A stretch of 64,000 bases of DNA from Ceratothoa steindachneri (taxonomy: Eukaryota > Arthropoda > Malacostraca > Isopoda > Cymothoidae), in assembly GCA_963969495.1 (NCBI GenBank), contig OZ018331.1, positions 147,418,387 to 147,482,386 on the forward strand. The letters run 5' to 3'. Positions 19,090-29,316 of this stretch are shown here, one piece after another. The position numbers were made by a program, and so were the translations under genes. Under the pieces are notes generated by a model. That model was not told the DNA's origin. It did not search any database and was given only the letters and a program-made list of their open reading frames with translations. Numbering within the stretch: position 1 is the stretch's first letter; the number at the start of each line of letters is the position of its first letter.

Positions 19090-20365
19090 TTTCCAACTTC
19101 CATCTGCAAAATTATTAACATAGGAAGGGATAATAGGGAATTTAGTAGCTATGAAATGGATGGGCATTGGCTGAATTCAGTTGAGGATGAGAAGGACTTA
19201 GGCATAGTACTAGATAGGTCACTGGAGTTTTCAAAGCAGTGTATTGAGGCCAAAAATAGAGCAAATAGGGTGCTAGGATACATTAAGAGGAATGTTAGCT
19301 ACAAGAGTAAAGAGGTTATCCTTAAACTCTACAACTCGTATGTTACACCACATTTTGAGTACTGTTTATGAAGGCTTCAGGCTGCTTTCTGTTTTCTCTG
19401 AATTGGACGCACCACCATCTGATGGAGCGCTCGACTGCATTGTCTCCCAGACTGTTCTGCACATTCTTGTTGAATGTCCTAGTCTGGGCGATCTCCATGC
19501 ACATAACCTATCCCTTGTACTTGGGATGAGTTTGTGCACATTGACTGGTGGACTTTAGACTTTTGGGGAGAGGCCGGCCTTCTCCCCTTTATTTAACTTG
19601 TTTTCTAGGTTGCACATTCCTGCACCAGGGAGAGGCGGACCTCCCCCCAATGCTGGAGTTTGCTTCCTGCTTGTTGCCTCTTTCCTTTTTTGTATTTTTA
19701 TTGGGGGTTTTTTTTGGGGGGGAATACAGCGATTAATGCCCAAGTAGGCAGTCGCCAGATGAGATCTTAAAAAAAGAAAAGAAAGTATACAAGCATGGTC
19801 ACCACATTTTAGACATGACATCAACCTGCTAGAGTCAGTACAAAGGAGGGCAACAAAAATAATACCTTTCCTGACCACCTTGAATATGAAGATAGACTGA
19901 GGGTATTAAATATATTCTCATTTGAGAGAAGATGTGTGAGGGGAGATATGATTGAGTTTTTTAAAATCTGTTCGAGGATTAATAAGTTGTATTTTAGCAA
20001 GTTATTTGAATTGGAAGTTAGTAATAAAACTAGGGGTCACCACTTGAAAGTTAAAAAAACAGAGGTGCAAGCAGGTTAGATGTTAGAAAACATTTTTTTA
20101 CTAACAGAGTAGTAGATTACTGGAATAGTTTGCCACCTGAGACAGTAGATGGTCCAAACTTGAATGTTTTCATGCGCAGATTGGATGATTATATGTGGAG
20201 GGAGGGTTGACTTTTTATTTGTGTATGGGGGGGAGTATTCTTAACTCATTCCTTTGGATACAGTTTTTTATTATATATTATGGGTGAGTTGGATTTTGAC
20301 GAGCCTTGATGGTGATGCTTTAGGTTTTTTACGCATTCCTGTGGATGGTTAAAATTGTATATTGT
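19090..20365 (+). mobile_element. Diverged family A-like LINE (A'), split by an I-like LINE fragment
   Basis: The left part (19100-19371) encodes 'GRDNREFSSYEMDGHWLN' to 'SYVTPHFEYC'. The right part (19791-20215) continues at the next residues and ends with 'VDYWNSLPPETVDGPNLN', with a frameshift after the basic 'KVKK' stretch. The 3' UTR up to 20365 lacks the TTATG tail. The interruption at 19372-19790 is the 3' end of another LINE. Confidence 0.75.
19372..19790 (+). mobile_element. I-like LINE (family G) 3' fragment
   Basis: It encodes 'CIVSQTVLHILVECPSLG', matching the C-terminal Cys/His block of the copy at 39.4 kb ('CIIPQTVWHILVECSSLG'). A G-rich/C-rich stem-loop region follows (19610-19665), and it ends in an A-rich tail. 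It sits inside the A' thumb region at 'FEYC'. No clear target duplication is visible. Confidence 0.7.
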
Positions 20366-20727
20366 AGATGGGGCAGTCTCCATCAGATCAACCAGTGCCT
20401 AACACCCTCATCTCTCAGATTTTTCCTGAAATTTGGTTTATAGGAAGTGATTGTTCTAAGTCACAATACCAAATAATATGTGATGTCTTTGAGAATGATA
20501 TTCAGGCCAAAGAAATATATAGGGCTCAAGTTATTAAATGCTTTACATGCTGCAGGAATTGTAAATTTAGCCAAGATTGAAATTTCCCTTACTTTAATAT
20601 AATTGCAAAGATTTCGTAAGGCTGTAAAAGCACATGCAAATTTTCAGTTAGTGCATTTAAGGGCACTTGGCTTTCTAATACCCACATTTGACCAAGTGCT
20701 TCTGCACTTGGTCAAATCTGGTTCTGA
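20366..20727. other. Unassigned spacer with a perfect hairpin
   Basis: No recognisable coding sequence; the short ORF at 20368-20580 has no motif. Bases 20686-20699 and 20704-20717 form a perfect 14-bp inverted repeat with a 4-nt loop. Confidence 0.5.
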
Positions 20728-21804
20728 ATGTTTTGGAAAAATGAGTGTCAGATCTTAAAAGTAGACATAAAACTGCACAATAAAAACATTTTTAAATCCC
20801 GTAAAAGAGATGTCTTAAAACAAATATTTACCCAACAAACTAATAAAACTCCAAATTTTCATAGGTGGGATTATATAAAACTTAGAATCTTGCTGAACCA
20901 GGTTAACTATGATATAGAATTCAGTGGTAAGAATACTTGCAAGATCTGGATGTAGTTCAAGAGGGGTATATCCCAACAAAGGTCGTTAGGAAGAAATGTT
21001 GGAAAATGCTAGGAAAATTTCTGACAAGGAAATAGCATACCAAAGATTAAAGGGGAAGATACTGCTGAAAATCTGAATTATTATAGGGACACTAGTAATG
21101 AATTAAATCAAATAATTAAGAAAAGCAAAAGGACAGTGGAAATTAATTTAGCTCAAAAGAGGATAGTAATTAATGGGGTGAGGTCACACTGGAGGGACAT
21201 TATCAGTGGTGTACCTCAGGGATCAGTTCTAAGCCCATTTTTATTTCTAGTTTATATAAATGATCTTCCGAGGGGGGGGGGGGTATAAATAGTATTGTAA
21301 ACTTTTGCTGATGTATACACTATTGGCCTCTCTAGTAAATGAAGTTGAAGCTTACTTTTAAAGTGTAGAGTGATTTAAATAAGTTATTAGATTGACCACA
21401 AAAATGGCAGATGAGTTTTAACCTTATAAAATGTAAAGTTATTTACATGGGAAGAGATAATAGAGAATTTAGCTATGAAATAGATGGGCATTGGCTGAAT
21501 GGAGTAGAGGATGAGAAGGACTTAGTAGCAGCAGTAGATAGGTCACTGAGGTTTTCCAAGCAGTGTATTGATGCAAAAAATAAGAGTATTGGGCCTCTGG
21601 GAGGGCTAACAGCCCTGAAGGGCGCATTATAAATACCTATTATTATTATTAAGAGGAATGTTAGTAATAAAAGTAAACAGGTTATCCTTAAACTATATAA
21701 CTCATATGTCAGGCCACATTTAGAGTACTGTATACAAGCATGGTCCCCACACTTTTGACATGATATCAACCTGCTAGAGTTAGTACAAAAGAAGGAAACA
21801 AAGA
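20728..21804 (+). mobile_element. Diverged family A-like LINE (A''), left half
   Basis: It shows endonuclease-linker sequence ('TPNFHRWDYIKLRILL') with stops. Then comes a deletion that jumps from 'EINLAQK' to RT motif B ('SGVPQGSVLSPFLF'), then thumb blocks ('GRDNREFSYEIDGHWLN', 'SYVRPHLEYCIQAWSP'). It breaks at AACAAAGA (21797-21804), and the next residues appear at 29325. So the 7.5 kb between was inserted into this LINE. Confidence 0.8.
21593..21651 (+). mobile_element. Tiny LINE-2-like 3' tail inserted in A''
   Basis: A short block with hairpin AGGGCTAACAGCCCT and an ATT-repeat tail interrupts the A'' RT between 'KNKS' and 'KRNVS'. The same block ends the LINE-2-like relic at 38131-38191. 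So this is a severely 5'-truncated insertion of that family. Confidence 0.7.
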
Positions 21805-22039
21805 CAGGGTTGGCAAAAAAATTTTTGGGAAAAAGCCCCCAAAACCTGGGTTTTATTCTGGGGGTTTTCAAATCTCAGGTTTTTTCAAAAAACAAAAGTG
21901 ACAAGCATTAGAATAACATAGATAAAGAATACCTATCTCTATTTTTATCTAATATTAATAATTAATTAGTTTAATAATTATATTATAGTAAAAAAAGATC
22001 ACAGTAACAGATCACTGATCGAGAATTGTGGTTACCCAT

Positions 22040-22787
22040 TGTCGTAGAATGCCCCCCTTTTTTGTTCTAAGGGTGCTAAGAGTGCTAATATTGATATTTT
22101 AAAGAAGAGAGCCGTTGGAAACACGTAAGGATATAGAGAAACGAACAATAATTCCCAAAATAAACATATTTTAACTTTAACAATTCACTACACAAAAATT
22201 AACCATTAACCACAGAAATACTTTGAATATTATAATACACAAGAATTAATTAAATTAGTTTGACTCTCTAAAATTGGTTAATTTCGCTACACACTTCAAT
22301 ATATAAGATTTAGGCTTACAGACTCTACTGGAGTTTAAATACCTCAGGAATGTTATTGTCTCATGACCGGTGGCGCCTGGCCAGATGTAGGTGGGCGGGA
22401 TCACAAGGTCCTTTTGGCGAGGGTAGCAGCTGGGGGGTCCACACGGTATTCTGTGGGGGGGGTTCTTCAAGGACGAGAACAATTCGGTGTTTTAGGTGGC
22501 ACCAAAGTAGTCGTGGTCTCTCTGGTGAGAGTGAGTCGAACTTGGTTCTTAAACCAAGTTAACTTGGAGTGCAGTGTGACCACCAAGTAACGAGCTCGAG
22601 GGGGAGCTTTTCTCCTTCGTTACTTAATTCCTCATGGGCGAGGACTGAACTCGGGGAGGGTCTTCTTCAAGGGCGAGGATCGATGAGAGGGGGTTTCTCT
22701 GACGAGAATAAGTTAACTTAAAGGTCAGTTTGGTAACCAGGAACTAGCTCTTCTTAGTTCCAGCCTTCCTCAAGGGCGAGTATAACG
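22040..22787 (-). repeat. Truncated 3' LTR
   Basis: Bases 22040-22460 match 24154-24552, and bases 22460-22787 match 27750-28085, i.e. the 5' LTR on both sides of the inserted LINE. Similarity ends at 22787/28085. The remaining ~1.03 kb of the LTR is absent here. Confidence 0.82.
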
Positions 22788-23904
22788 GATCGAAAAAACT
22801 TTTCCTTGCGCAGTCGTTAATGAGCGTGGCACTTACTATGACTTGGCGTATTAGCGGTAACTCCGTGGATATTCCGTTCGGGGAGGAGACTACTAGGGGT
22901 AGGGGATACTCATCCGCATCTACCATTTGACTAACTTTATCTGGGTGTATCGCAATAACATCTCCTTCCTTATCAACTCCTTTGACTCGGTTCTCTTTGT
23001 AGGTAGTTCCTCAGGTACACCTGCTCGTACCTCGACCCTACTTTCTACTTCTTCCCTGATAACCCCATTTGTCTGGGTTCTCCTCGTAGGTTCTTCCTTT
23101 GGTACTCCTGTTGTTACCTCATCCCTACTTTCTATTTCTTCCATCATAACCCCATTTGGCTGGGTTTCCCTCGATGGTCCTTTCTTAGGTCCAGGCCGAG
23201 CTCCAACTTCCTCGGCCTCTATCAGATTCTCAATAGGTGCTCTTTTGAGTGCGAGCAATCTTTCCTTTTCTTCTCTCTCTTCTCTTTCAGCTTGAGCAAG
23301 TTCTTTTTCCCTCTGTATTCTTCTTTCATCTATTTCTTTTTTAATCTTTATTCTCCTCTCTTTCGACTCTTTTTCCCTCTTCATTCTTCTTTCCTCGGCT
23401 TCTTTTTCTGCTTTCGCTATTTTGTTTTCCCATCGGGTTCTTCTTTCTTCATCTTCCAGCTTTATCTTTATTCTTCTTTCTTCATCTTCCCTTTCGGTCC
23501 TTATTCTGAATTCTTTTGCTTCTCTTTTCAACTGTGTTATTCTTTCGTTTGTTTTACTTCCACTCGAGAATCTTCTTTCCTCTATTTCTATTTTCCGCTG
23601 TATTCAGGATTCTTCACTTTTTCGGTTCATCCGTATTTCCATTGATTCGCATTTTCTTTTCTCCTCTCTTCTTATATCCTCTGTTTCTCTATCAAACTAT
23701 TATTTCTTATTCTTCTTCTCTATCCAAAACTCTTTTTTCTTCTTCGCAATCTATTCTCAGTTCTGCCATGACGTAGTCATGCATCTCTTTGCCTTCAAGT
23801 CCCAGACTTTGGGGTTGTTTGTAAAATCTTTCGACCGGATCCATTTTGTGTTTGTCCGTCGATTTTTCCTTACCGTATTCTGAGATATGCATGCCTCCAC
23901 TCAC
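22744..23904 (-). CDS. Gag-like protein of the LTR element (frameshifted)
   Basis: The minus-strand frames, in order, give 'DPVERFYKQPQSLGLEGK' and 'MHDYVMAELRIDCEEEKR' (23904-23707), a long charged heptad-rich segment (23531-23300, many 'EERRIKIK' repeats), a Pro/Glu-rich region with a duplicated 'PTRRTQTNGV' type motif, and 'MVDADEYPLPLVVSSP' (22926-22744). Such 'LGLEGKE..' plus long coiled-coil openings resemble the Gag N-termini of metazoan Ty3-like elements; this is a family resemblance, not a proven match. At least two frameshifts exist (about 23600 and 22930). No zinc knuckle is seen. Confidence 0.6.
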
Positions 23905-24124
23905 CAGGTAGCGTGCAGCCTAACTTACCCTTAATCCCACTTCTATGCTGATTGAAATACCACTCCGACAACAAATTTACCACTTGGCCTACCAATTACC
24001 TTCAGATTGTTACCACCCCTAACTCTACCAATTTTCCTCTCTTCACTTATTCTCTTATTCCTGATATTCCTTTATGTGTTGGCTCTCCCTTAATTAGACA
24101 CTGCTGGGTTCTTTCTAATAAAAA

Positions 24125-24142
24125 CCTACAAACCTGACACCA
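24125..24142 (-). promoter_or_regulatory. tRNA primer-binding site of the LTR element
   Basis: The minus strand reads TGGTGTCAGGTTTGTAGG, starting 11 nt after the 5' LTR end. A TGG start complementary to a tRNA ending in CTGACACCA fits a retrotransposon primer site. A leucine tRNA is a candidate, unverified. Confidence 0.6.
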
Positions 24143-24554
24143 CGTTTATTCTATGTTGTAGAATGCCCCCCTTTTTTGTTCTAAGAGTGCTAATATTGAT
24201 ATTTTAAAGAAGAGAGCCATTGGAAACACGTAAGGATATAGAGAAACGAACAATAATTCCCAAAATAAACTTATATTTTAACTTTAACAATTTACTACAC
24301 AAAAATTAACATTAACCACAGAAATACTTTGAATATTATAATACACAAAAATTAATTAATTAGTTTGACCCTCTAAAATTGGTTAATTCCGCTACACACT
24401 TCAATATATAAGATTTAGGCTTACAGACTCTACTAGAGTTTAAATACCTCAGGAATGTTATTGTCTCATGACGCGTGCTGCCTGGCCAGATGTAGGTGGG
24501 CGGGATCACAAGGTCCTTTTGGCGAGGGGAGCAGCTGGCAGGGTCCACACGGAC

Positions 24555-25514
24555 TTGGCAGATAACAGAAATAGGTTCCAAGGCGATAGAGGTGAGGTCA
24601 TTCAAGTTTCAAGAGGTGCTTCAGGGATAGGGGGGTTAAATTGTTTCTATACAAATGCTCGTAGTCTTAGAAACAAGAAGGATGAGCTATTTAGTTATAT
24701 TAGCAATGAGGGTATAGATATATTATGCGTTACTGAATCATGGGTTAATGAAATAGAATTTAGTGACACTATAAGTGAATTTGATTTACAGGGCTATAAT
24801 ATGTACATTAGTCAAAGGACAGGTAGGATTGGTGGAGGAATAATTATCTATATAAAAAACAACATTGTTTCAAGTTTAAATACTTCAATAAAGCAGGATG
24901 GAGTTGAGTCACTTTGGATAGATATTAGGTTCAGTAAAAATAGAATGGTGCATTTGGGAGCTTTTTACAGGCCACCTGGGCAGACTGATGATATAGATGA
25001 ACTAATGATAAGGGAAATAAGTAAGGGATGTGAAACAGATGCAGTTATTATTGGGGACTTCAACTTAAACTCTGTGGACTGGGAAAATATGATAGGTAGG
25101 GATAGAACAAGTGGCAGGTTCATAGAATGCTTTGAGGATAATTTTTTGAATCAATTTGTTAATGAGCCAACGAGGGGGGACAATATATTAGATTTAGTAC
25201 TTTCTAACAGTGATCATTTAGTTCAAGAATTGACTGTTGGGGAAGCATTGGGAAATAGTGACCATCAGATAGTTCGTTTTAACTTGGGAATTGACAAGGG
25301 TAAAATAACTGAGAATGCTGAAAAAGTTCCAAATTTTCATAAGGGAGATTATGTAAAACTTCGAAGCTTGCTAAATTTGGTAGACTGGGATATAGAATTC
25401 AGAGGTAAAAATGCTTATGGGATGTGGGATACTTTCAAGCATATAATAAATGTAGTCCAAGAACAATGTATCCCAATGAAGGCCATTAGGAACAAAAGTA
25501 GGAAACCATTATAG
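24555..25514 (+). CDS. Family A ORF2, APE-type endonuclease
   Basis: It reads as an EEP/APE-like nicking endonuclease, with 'FYTNARSLRNKKDEL', catalytic 'VTESWVNE', 'GGGIIIYIKNN', 'LGAFYRPPG', 'IIGDFNLNSVDWE', 'LDLVLSN' and 'GNSDHQIVRF'. The apparent ORF starts earlier (24468) inside LTR sequence; the LINE begins at about 24553. A TAG (25512-25514), one base change from TGG in a W-W-N context, separates it from the RT frame, which continues in register. That single nonsense codon is the only obvious lesion of ORF2. Confidence 0.88.
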   Translation: MADNRNRFQGDRGEVIQVSRGASGIGGLNCFYTNARSLRNKKDELFSYISNEGIDILCVTESWVNEIEFSDTISEFDLQGYNMYISQRTGRIGGGIIIYIKNNIVSSLNTSIKQDGVESLWIDIRFSKNRMVHLGAFYRPPGQTDDIDELMIREISKGCETDAVIIGDFNLNSVDWENMIGRDRTSGRFIECFEDNFLNQFVNEPTRGDNILDLVLSNSDHLVQELTVGEALGNSDHQIVRFNLGIDKGKITENAEKVPNFHKGDYVKLRSLLNLVDWDIEFRGKNAYGMWDTFKHIINVVQEQCIPMKAIRNKSRKPL

Positions 25515-27419
25515 TGGAATCAGGAGATAGCTAGAAAAATTTCAGAGAAGAAAAGGGCATATAAAAAATTACAGGTAGAAAATAATCAAAATTTAAGTGA
25601 TTATAGAATGGCTAGGAATGAGTTAAATAAGATTATAAAGAAGACCAAAAGGATGTCAGAAATTAAATTAGCTCAGGATAGCAACAAAGATCCTAGAAAG
25701 TTCTTTAGTTACTATAAAATTAATAACAAGTCTGGCAGAATTAAAATAGGACCTATCAAATATGAAGGGTTTGTGAGAGAAACTGATGAGGAAATAGTTG
25801 AGGTACTAAATGGTCATTTTGCATCAGTATTTACAAAAGAGAAACTAAATAGTCCTATGTATAGTACTCATAGGTCAGGAAAAGAGGTGTTTACTAACAT
25901 TTGTGTGGATCGGAGGATGATAAAAGGACTAATAGGTGATTTAGATACTACCAAGGCCTCCGGCCCTGATAATATTCATTCTAGGATACTTAAAGAAGGG
26001 GTAGAAAGTATCTCAATAGCTCTGGACAAGTTATATACTAGGTCATTGGAATATGGAGAAATACCCGATGATTGGAAGAGAGTGGTTGTAGTCCCCATTT
26101 TCAAGAAAGGTAGTAAAGAGGATCCAAATAACTTTAGACCGGTTAGCCTAACTCCTGTAGTCTGTAAAATTCTTGAGAAAATAGTTAAAAAAGGGATTTG
26201 CCAACATCTAGAGAGGGAGGGGTTAATCAGCGATGCTCAGCATGGGTTTAGATCAGGTAGATCATGTTTGACTAACTTACTAGACTTTCTGGAGTTTGTA
26301 ACAGATCAAGTAGATAAGGGAGAGAATGTAGATGTAATTTACTTAGATTTTAGTAAAGCATTTGATAAGGTACCACACAGGAGACTAGTTCATAAATTAA
26401 AAATGATTGGGATATGTGGGGGTGTTTCAAATTGGATAGCTGAGTGGCTGAAAGACAGGAAGCAAAGGGTAGTGCTAAATGGTGTAAAGTCAGAGTGGAG
26501 GGATGTTATCAGTGGGGTTCCTCAGGGATCAGTTCTCGGTCCATTATTATTTGTCATCTATATAAACGATCTTGGGGAGGCAGTTAATAATAAAGTGTCA
26601 ATTTTTGCGGATGATACCAAATTAGCAGCTGTAGTTAAAGATATTGATGAGAATTTTAAAGTGCAGGGGGACTTAAATAAATTGTTATCCTGGGCACATA
26701 AGTGGCATATGACTTTCAACCTTGATAAGTGCAAAGTTATTAACATGGGAAAAGATAATAGAGAATTTAACTATGAAATGGATGGGCATTGGCTGAGCTC
26801 AGTAAAGGATGAGAAAGATCTAGGAGTAGTAATAGATAAGTCATTAAGGTTTTCTAAGCAGTGTATTGAATCAAGAAATAGGGCAAATAGAGTGCTGGGT
26901 TTTATTAAGAGAAATGTCAGTTACAAAAGTAAGGAGGTTATTCTTAAACTCTATAACTCTTATGTTAGGCCACATCTAGAGTACTGTATACAGGCATGGT
27001 CCCCACATTTTAGACACGATATTAACCTTCTTGAGTCAGTGCACTGGAGGGCAACAAAGATTATTCCTTCCCTGAGGCACCTTGAATATATAGATAGACT
27101 GAGGGCATTAAATATGTTCTCGTTCGAAAGGAGGTTTGTGAGAGGGGATATGATTGAGCTCTTTAAAATTTTTTCTGGGATAGATAAAATGGATGTTAGC
27201 AAGTTTTTTGAGTTAGATGATGGAAATCGGTCTAGAGGTCACCACTTGAAAATTAAAAAGCAAGGGTGTAGGTTGGATTTAAGAAAATATTTTTTCACCA
27301 ATAGAGTGGTAGACTTCTGGAACAAATTGCCGCAGAGGGTAGTAGGTAGTCCAAATCTAAATGTATTTAAGAGTAGGTTGGGTGAGTTTATGGGAAGGGA
27401 AGGTTGTGATGGTTCCTAA
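25515..27419 (+). CDS. Family A ORF2, linker and reverse transcriptase
   Basis: In frame after the TAG: basic linker ('NELNKIIKKTKRMSEIK'), 'DPRKFFSYYK', 'TKASGPDNIHSRILKEG', 'FRPVSLTPVVCKILE', motif A 'YLDFSKAFDKVPH', motif B 'SGVPQGSVLGPLLF', motif C 'FADDTK', thumb 'SYVRPHLEYCIQAWSPHF', C-terminal 'FFTNRVVDFWNKLPQRVV'. All catalytic aspartates are present. Copies 1 to 5 are truncated versions of the same protein. The first ATG inside this piece is at 25608. Confidence 0.9.
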   Translation, partial: WNQEIARKISEKKRAYKKLQVENNQNLSDYRMARNELNKIIKKTKRMSEIKLAQDSNKDPRKFFSYYKINNKSGRIKIGPIKYEGFVRETDEEIVEVLNGHFASVFTKEKLNSPMYSTHRSGKEVFTNICVDRRMIKGLIGDLDTTKASGPDNIHSRILKEGVESISIALDKLYTRSLEYGEIPDDWKRVVVVPIFKKGSKEDPNNFRPVSLTPVVCKILEKIVKKGICQHLEREGLISDAQHGFRSGRSCLTNLLDFLEFVTDQVDKGENVDVIYLDFSKAFDKVPHRRLVHKLKMIGICGGVSNWIAEWLKDRKQRVVLNGVKSEWRDVISGVPQGSVLGPLLFVIYINDLGEAVNNKVSIFADDTKLAAVVKDIDENFKVQGDLNKLLSWAHKWHMTFNLDKCKVINMGKDNREFNYEMDGHWLSSVKDEKDLGVVIDKSLRFSKQCIESRNRANRVLGFIKRNVSYKSKEVILKLYNSYVRPHLEYCIQAWSPHFRHDINLLESVHWRATKIIPSLRHLEYIDRLRALNMFSFERRFVRGDMIELFKIFSGIDKMDVSKFFELDDGNRSRGHHLKIKKQGCRLDLRKYFFTNRVVDFWNKLPQRVVGSPNLNVFKSRLGEFMGREGCDGS

Positions 27420-28419
27420 GTTTTGTATATATTAATATTGTTTGTATATATCTATAGCTGCATGATTTAGTTCTTGACAAGCCTTGATTGGTGATACCCT
27501 TGTTTCTGGATGCAATCCTCTGGATGTAGATTCCTGGGAGTTTGGGTGCCTTGAAAAAGAGGCCGCTTGACTCGGATGACCTATGATGAGCCCTTGTGGC
27601 TTTTGTCATCCGTTATATTATATTGTGGGGGACTTTAATTTTGTCTTTCCCTGGTGATGGTGCTTTTTGTGGGTGGGTTTTGACGGAGGCGGATGACCTT
27701 TGATAGGCCCTTGTGGCTTTTGTCATCCGTGTAATTATGTTATGTTATTCCACGTGGGGGTTCTTCAAGGACGAGAACAATTGGGTGCTTTAGGTGGCAC
27801 CAAAGCAGTCGTGGTCTCTCTGGCGAGATTGAGTCAAACTTGGTTCTTAAACCAAGTTAACTTGGAGTGCGGTGTGACCACCGAGTAACGAGCTCGAGGG
27901 GGAGCTTTTCTCCTTCATTACTTAATTCCTCATGGACGAGGACTGAACTCAGGGAGGGTCTTCTTCAAGGTCGAGGATCGATGAGAGGGGGTTTCTTTGA
28001 CGAGAATAAGTTAACTTAAAGGTCGGTTTGGTAACCAGGAACTAGCTCTTCTTAGTTCCAGTCTTCCTCAGGGGCGAGTATAACGGAGGGGGGGTTTCTC
28101 TGATGAGAATAAGTTGAACTTGGTTCCTCAATCAAGTTAACATGAGTTTAGTGTGGCCCTTGAGTAACGGGCTTGAGGGGGAGCCTTTTCCTTCTTCTTT
28201 CCTTAATTCCTCAAGGATGAGGAATACCCCTGGTGTTTAAGATGCACCAGGATATGAGGTGTCTCTCTGACGAGAGTAAGTTGAACTTAACAAAGTTAAC
28301 TTAACGTTTGGTTTGATAACCAGGGACTAGCTCGAGGATGAGCTGCTTCTTAGCCCCTTAAGGTAGGTAGCCATGCCTCTCTTGCATAGTACTTTTTGGT
28401 CTGGCGAGCCAAGTAATCT

Positions 28420-28748
28420 ACCTGTCCAGTCTCGGTAGCCCGATCTTAATCCGTGGACTTCGTCACCTGGAAACTGACGTATTCTACCAATCCAGTCTAG
28501 GTAGCCCAGTCTTAATCCGGCAACTTCATCACCTGGAGACTGACGTATTCTACCAATCCAGTCTTGGTAGCCCGATCTTAATCCAGGGACTTCATCACCT
28601 GGAAACTGACGTATTCTACCAATCCAGTCTAGGTACCCGGTCTTAATCCGGCAACTTCATCACCTGGAAACTGACGTATTCTACCAATCCAGTCTAGGTA
28701 GCCTGATCTTAATTCGGGGACTTCATCACCTGGAGACTGACATATTCT
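28420..28748. repeat. 66-bp minisatellite, five units, inside the LTR
   Basis: Units start at 28420, 28486, 28552, 28618 and 28683 (the fourth is 65 bp). Each reads like ACCAATCCAGTCTAGGTAGC followed by a conserved CTTCATCACCTGG and CTGACGTATTCT. Units differ at a few positions. Confidence 0.88.
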
Positions 28749-29316
28749 ACCACAATTTTCTTCAGTGTTCCTTATTTATACCTCGTCACCCCACTGGGGG
28801 AGTGGTAAGAGGGAGGGGGGGCTTGATGACGGGCCCAGGAGGGTTCTTATGCCAAACAGTTTTTCTCACCAAGTCTTACATCGGCTCCCTGTTAGCCTTC
28901 GAGCTTGGGAGAAACACGTCTCCAATTTCTTACTTGAGGTGACATTGAATCTCACTCTCGTAAGGGAGATCTTGCATTCTAACCTTTAGGTTTTTCATAG
29001 CGACGAGTGGTGTGGCGCTGCGGTTATGCGCTTGACCCAATGGGGCCGGATGTCTTTGCAGTAATCGCCTTATGACTCCACTGCGAGAGAACGTGGGAGT
29101 GACGATTCTTCTACACCCATGATAGCCATAACCTGTAGAAGGAGAGATGAATTATGAGTCAGTATCAGAGAACATATTTGTTGAAATTATAAATATAAAT
29201 ATGAATTTTGAATAAAATAATGATAAGTAGCATTCATTTCTTGAAAAAAGTGAAATTAAAAAAAAACCCCAAAAAAACCCGTTATAAAACCTGGGTTTTT
29301 TTATTTGCTAACCCTG

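Larger units (their letters stand above)
24553..27746 (+). mobile_element. Family A LINE, copy 6 (most complete in window)
   Basis: It carries the endonuclease, linker, full RT, 3' UTR and a short TTATG tail. ORF1 and 5' UTR are missing (5' truncation). It is inserted in the 5' LTR: the other LTR shows the uninterrupted site 'CACACGGTATTCTGTGG'. No target duplication is clear, as is usual for CR1-type LINEs. Confidence 0.9.
22040..29115 (-). mobile_element. LTR retrotransposon inserted in the hAT MITE
   Basis: Outer ends are TGTCGTAG... (22040) and ...TTCTTCTACA (29115), with a 5-bp target duplication CCCAT at 22035-22039 and 29116-29120. Orientation is minus: 5' LTR 24154-29115 (interrupted by a LINE), primer-binding site 24142-24125, gag-like ORFs 23904-22744, 3' LTR 22787-22040. 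No protease, RT, RNase H or integrase is visible. The 3' LTR lacks about 1 kb of its 5' part, so one deletion probably removed pol and the LTR start. Confidence 0.8.
24154..29115 (-). repeat. 5' LTR, 1.77 kb of native sequence, interrupted by a LINE
   Basis: Native parts are 24154-24552 and 27747-29115. The inner end TGTTGTAGAATG mirrors the 3' LTR end TGTCGTAGAATG. The LTR contains many 'GACGAGAATAAGTT'-like direct repeats and a 66-bp minisatellite (28420-28748). Confidence 0.78.
21805..29316. mobile_element. hAT-like DNA element, 7.5 kb, carrying nested insertions
   Basis: The ends are CAGGGTTGGC (21805-21814) and GCTAACCCTG (29307-29316), an inverted pair with one mismatch. They are flanked by a perfect 8-bp target duplication AACAAAGA at 21797-21804 and 29317-29324. 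8-bp duplications and CAGGG ends fit the hAT superfamily. Only about 235 bp at the left end and 195 bp at the right end are native; the middle is a later LTR retrotransposon. No transposase is present, so the original was a MITE of about 0.4 kb, like the 455-bp relative at 53042-53496. Confidence 0.85.

Noticed and set aside
24468..24552. N-terminal extension of the family A endonuclease ORF
   Set aside because: These bases match the second LTR copy at 22363-22460, so they are target sequence, not LINE coding sequence.
28420..28748. CRISPR-like array
   Set aside because: Units are contiguous 66-bp tandem copies without spacers, inside a eukaryotic LTR.
28980..29060. tRNA or SINE head in the LTR (GTGGTGTGGCGCTGCGGTTA)
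   Set aside because: A-box resemblance only; no B box at the right distance and it lies inside LTR sequence.
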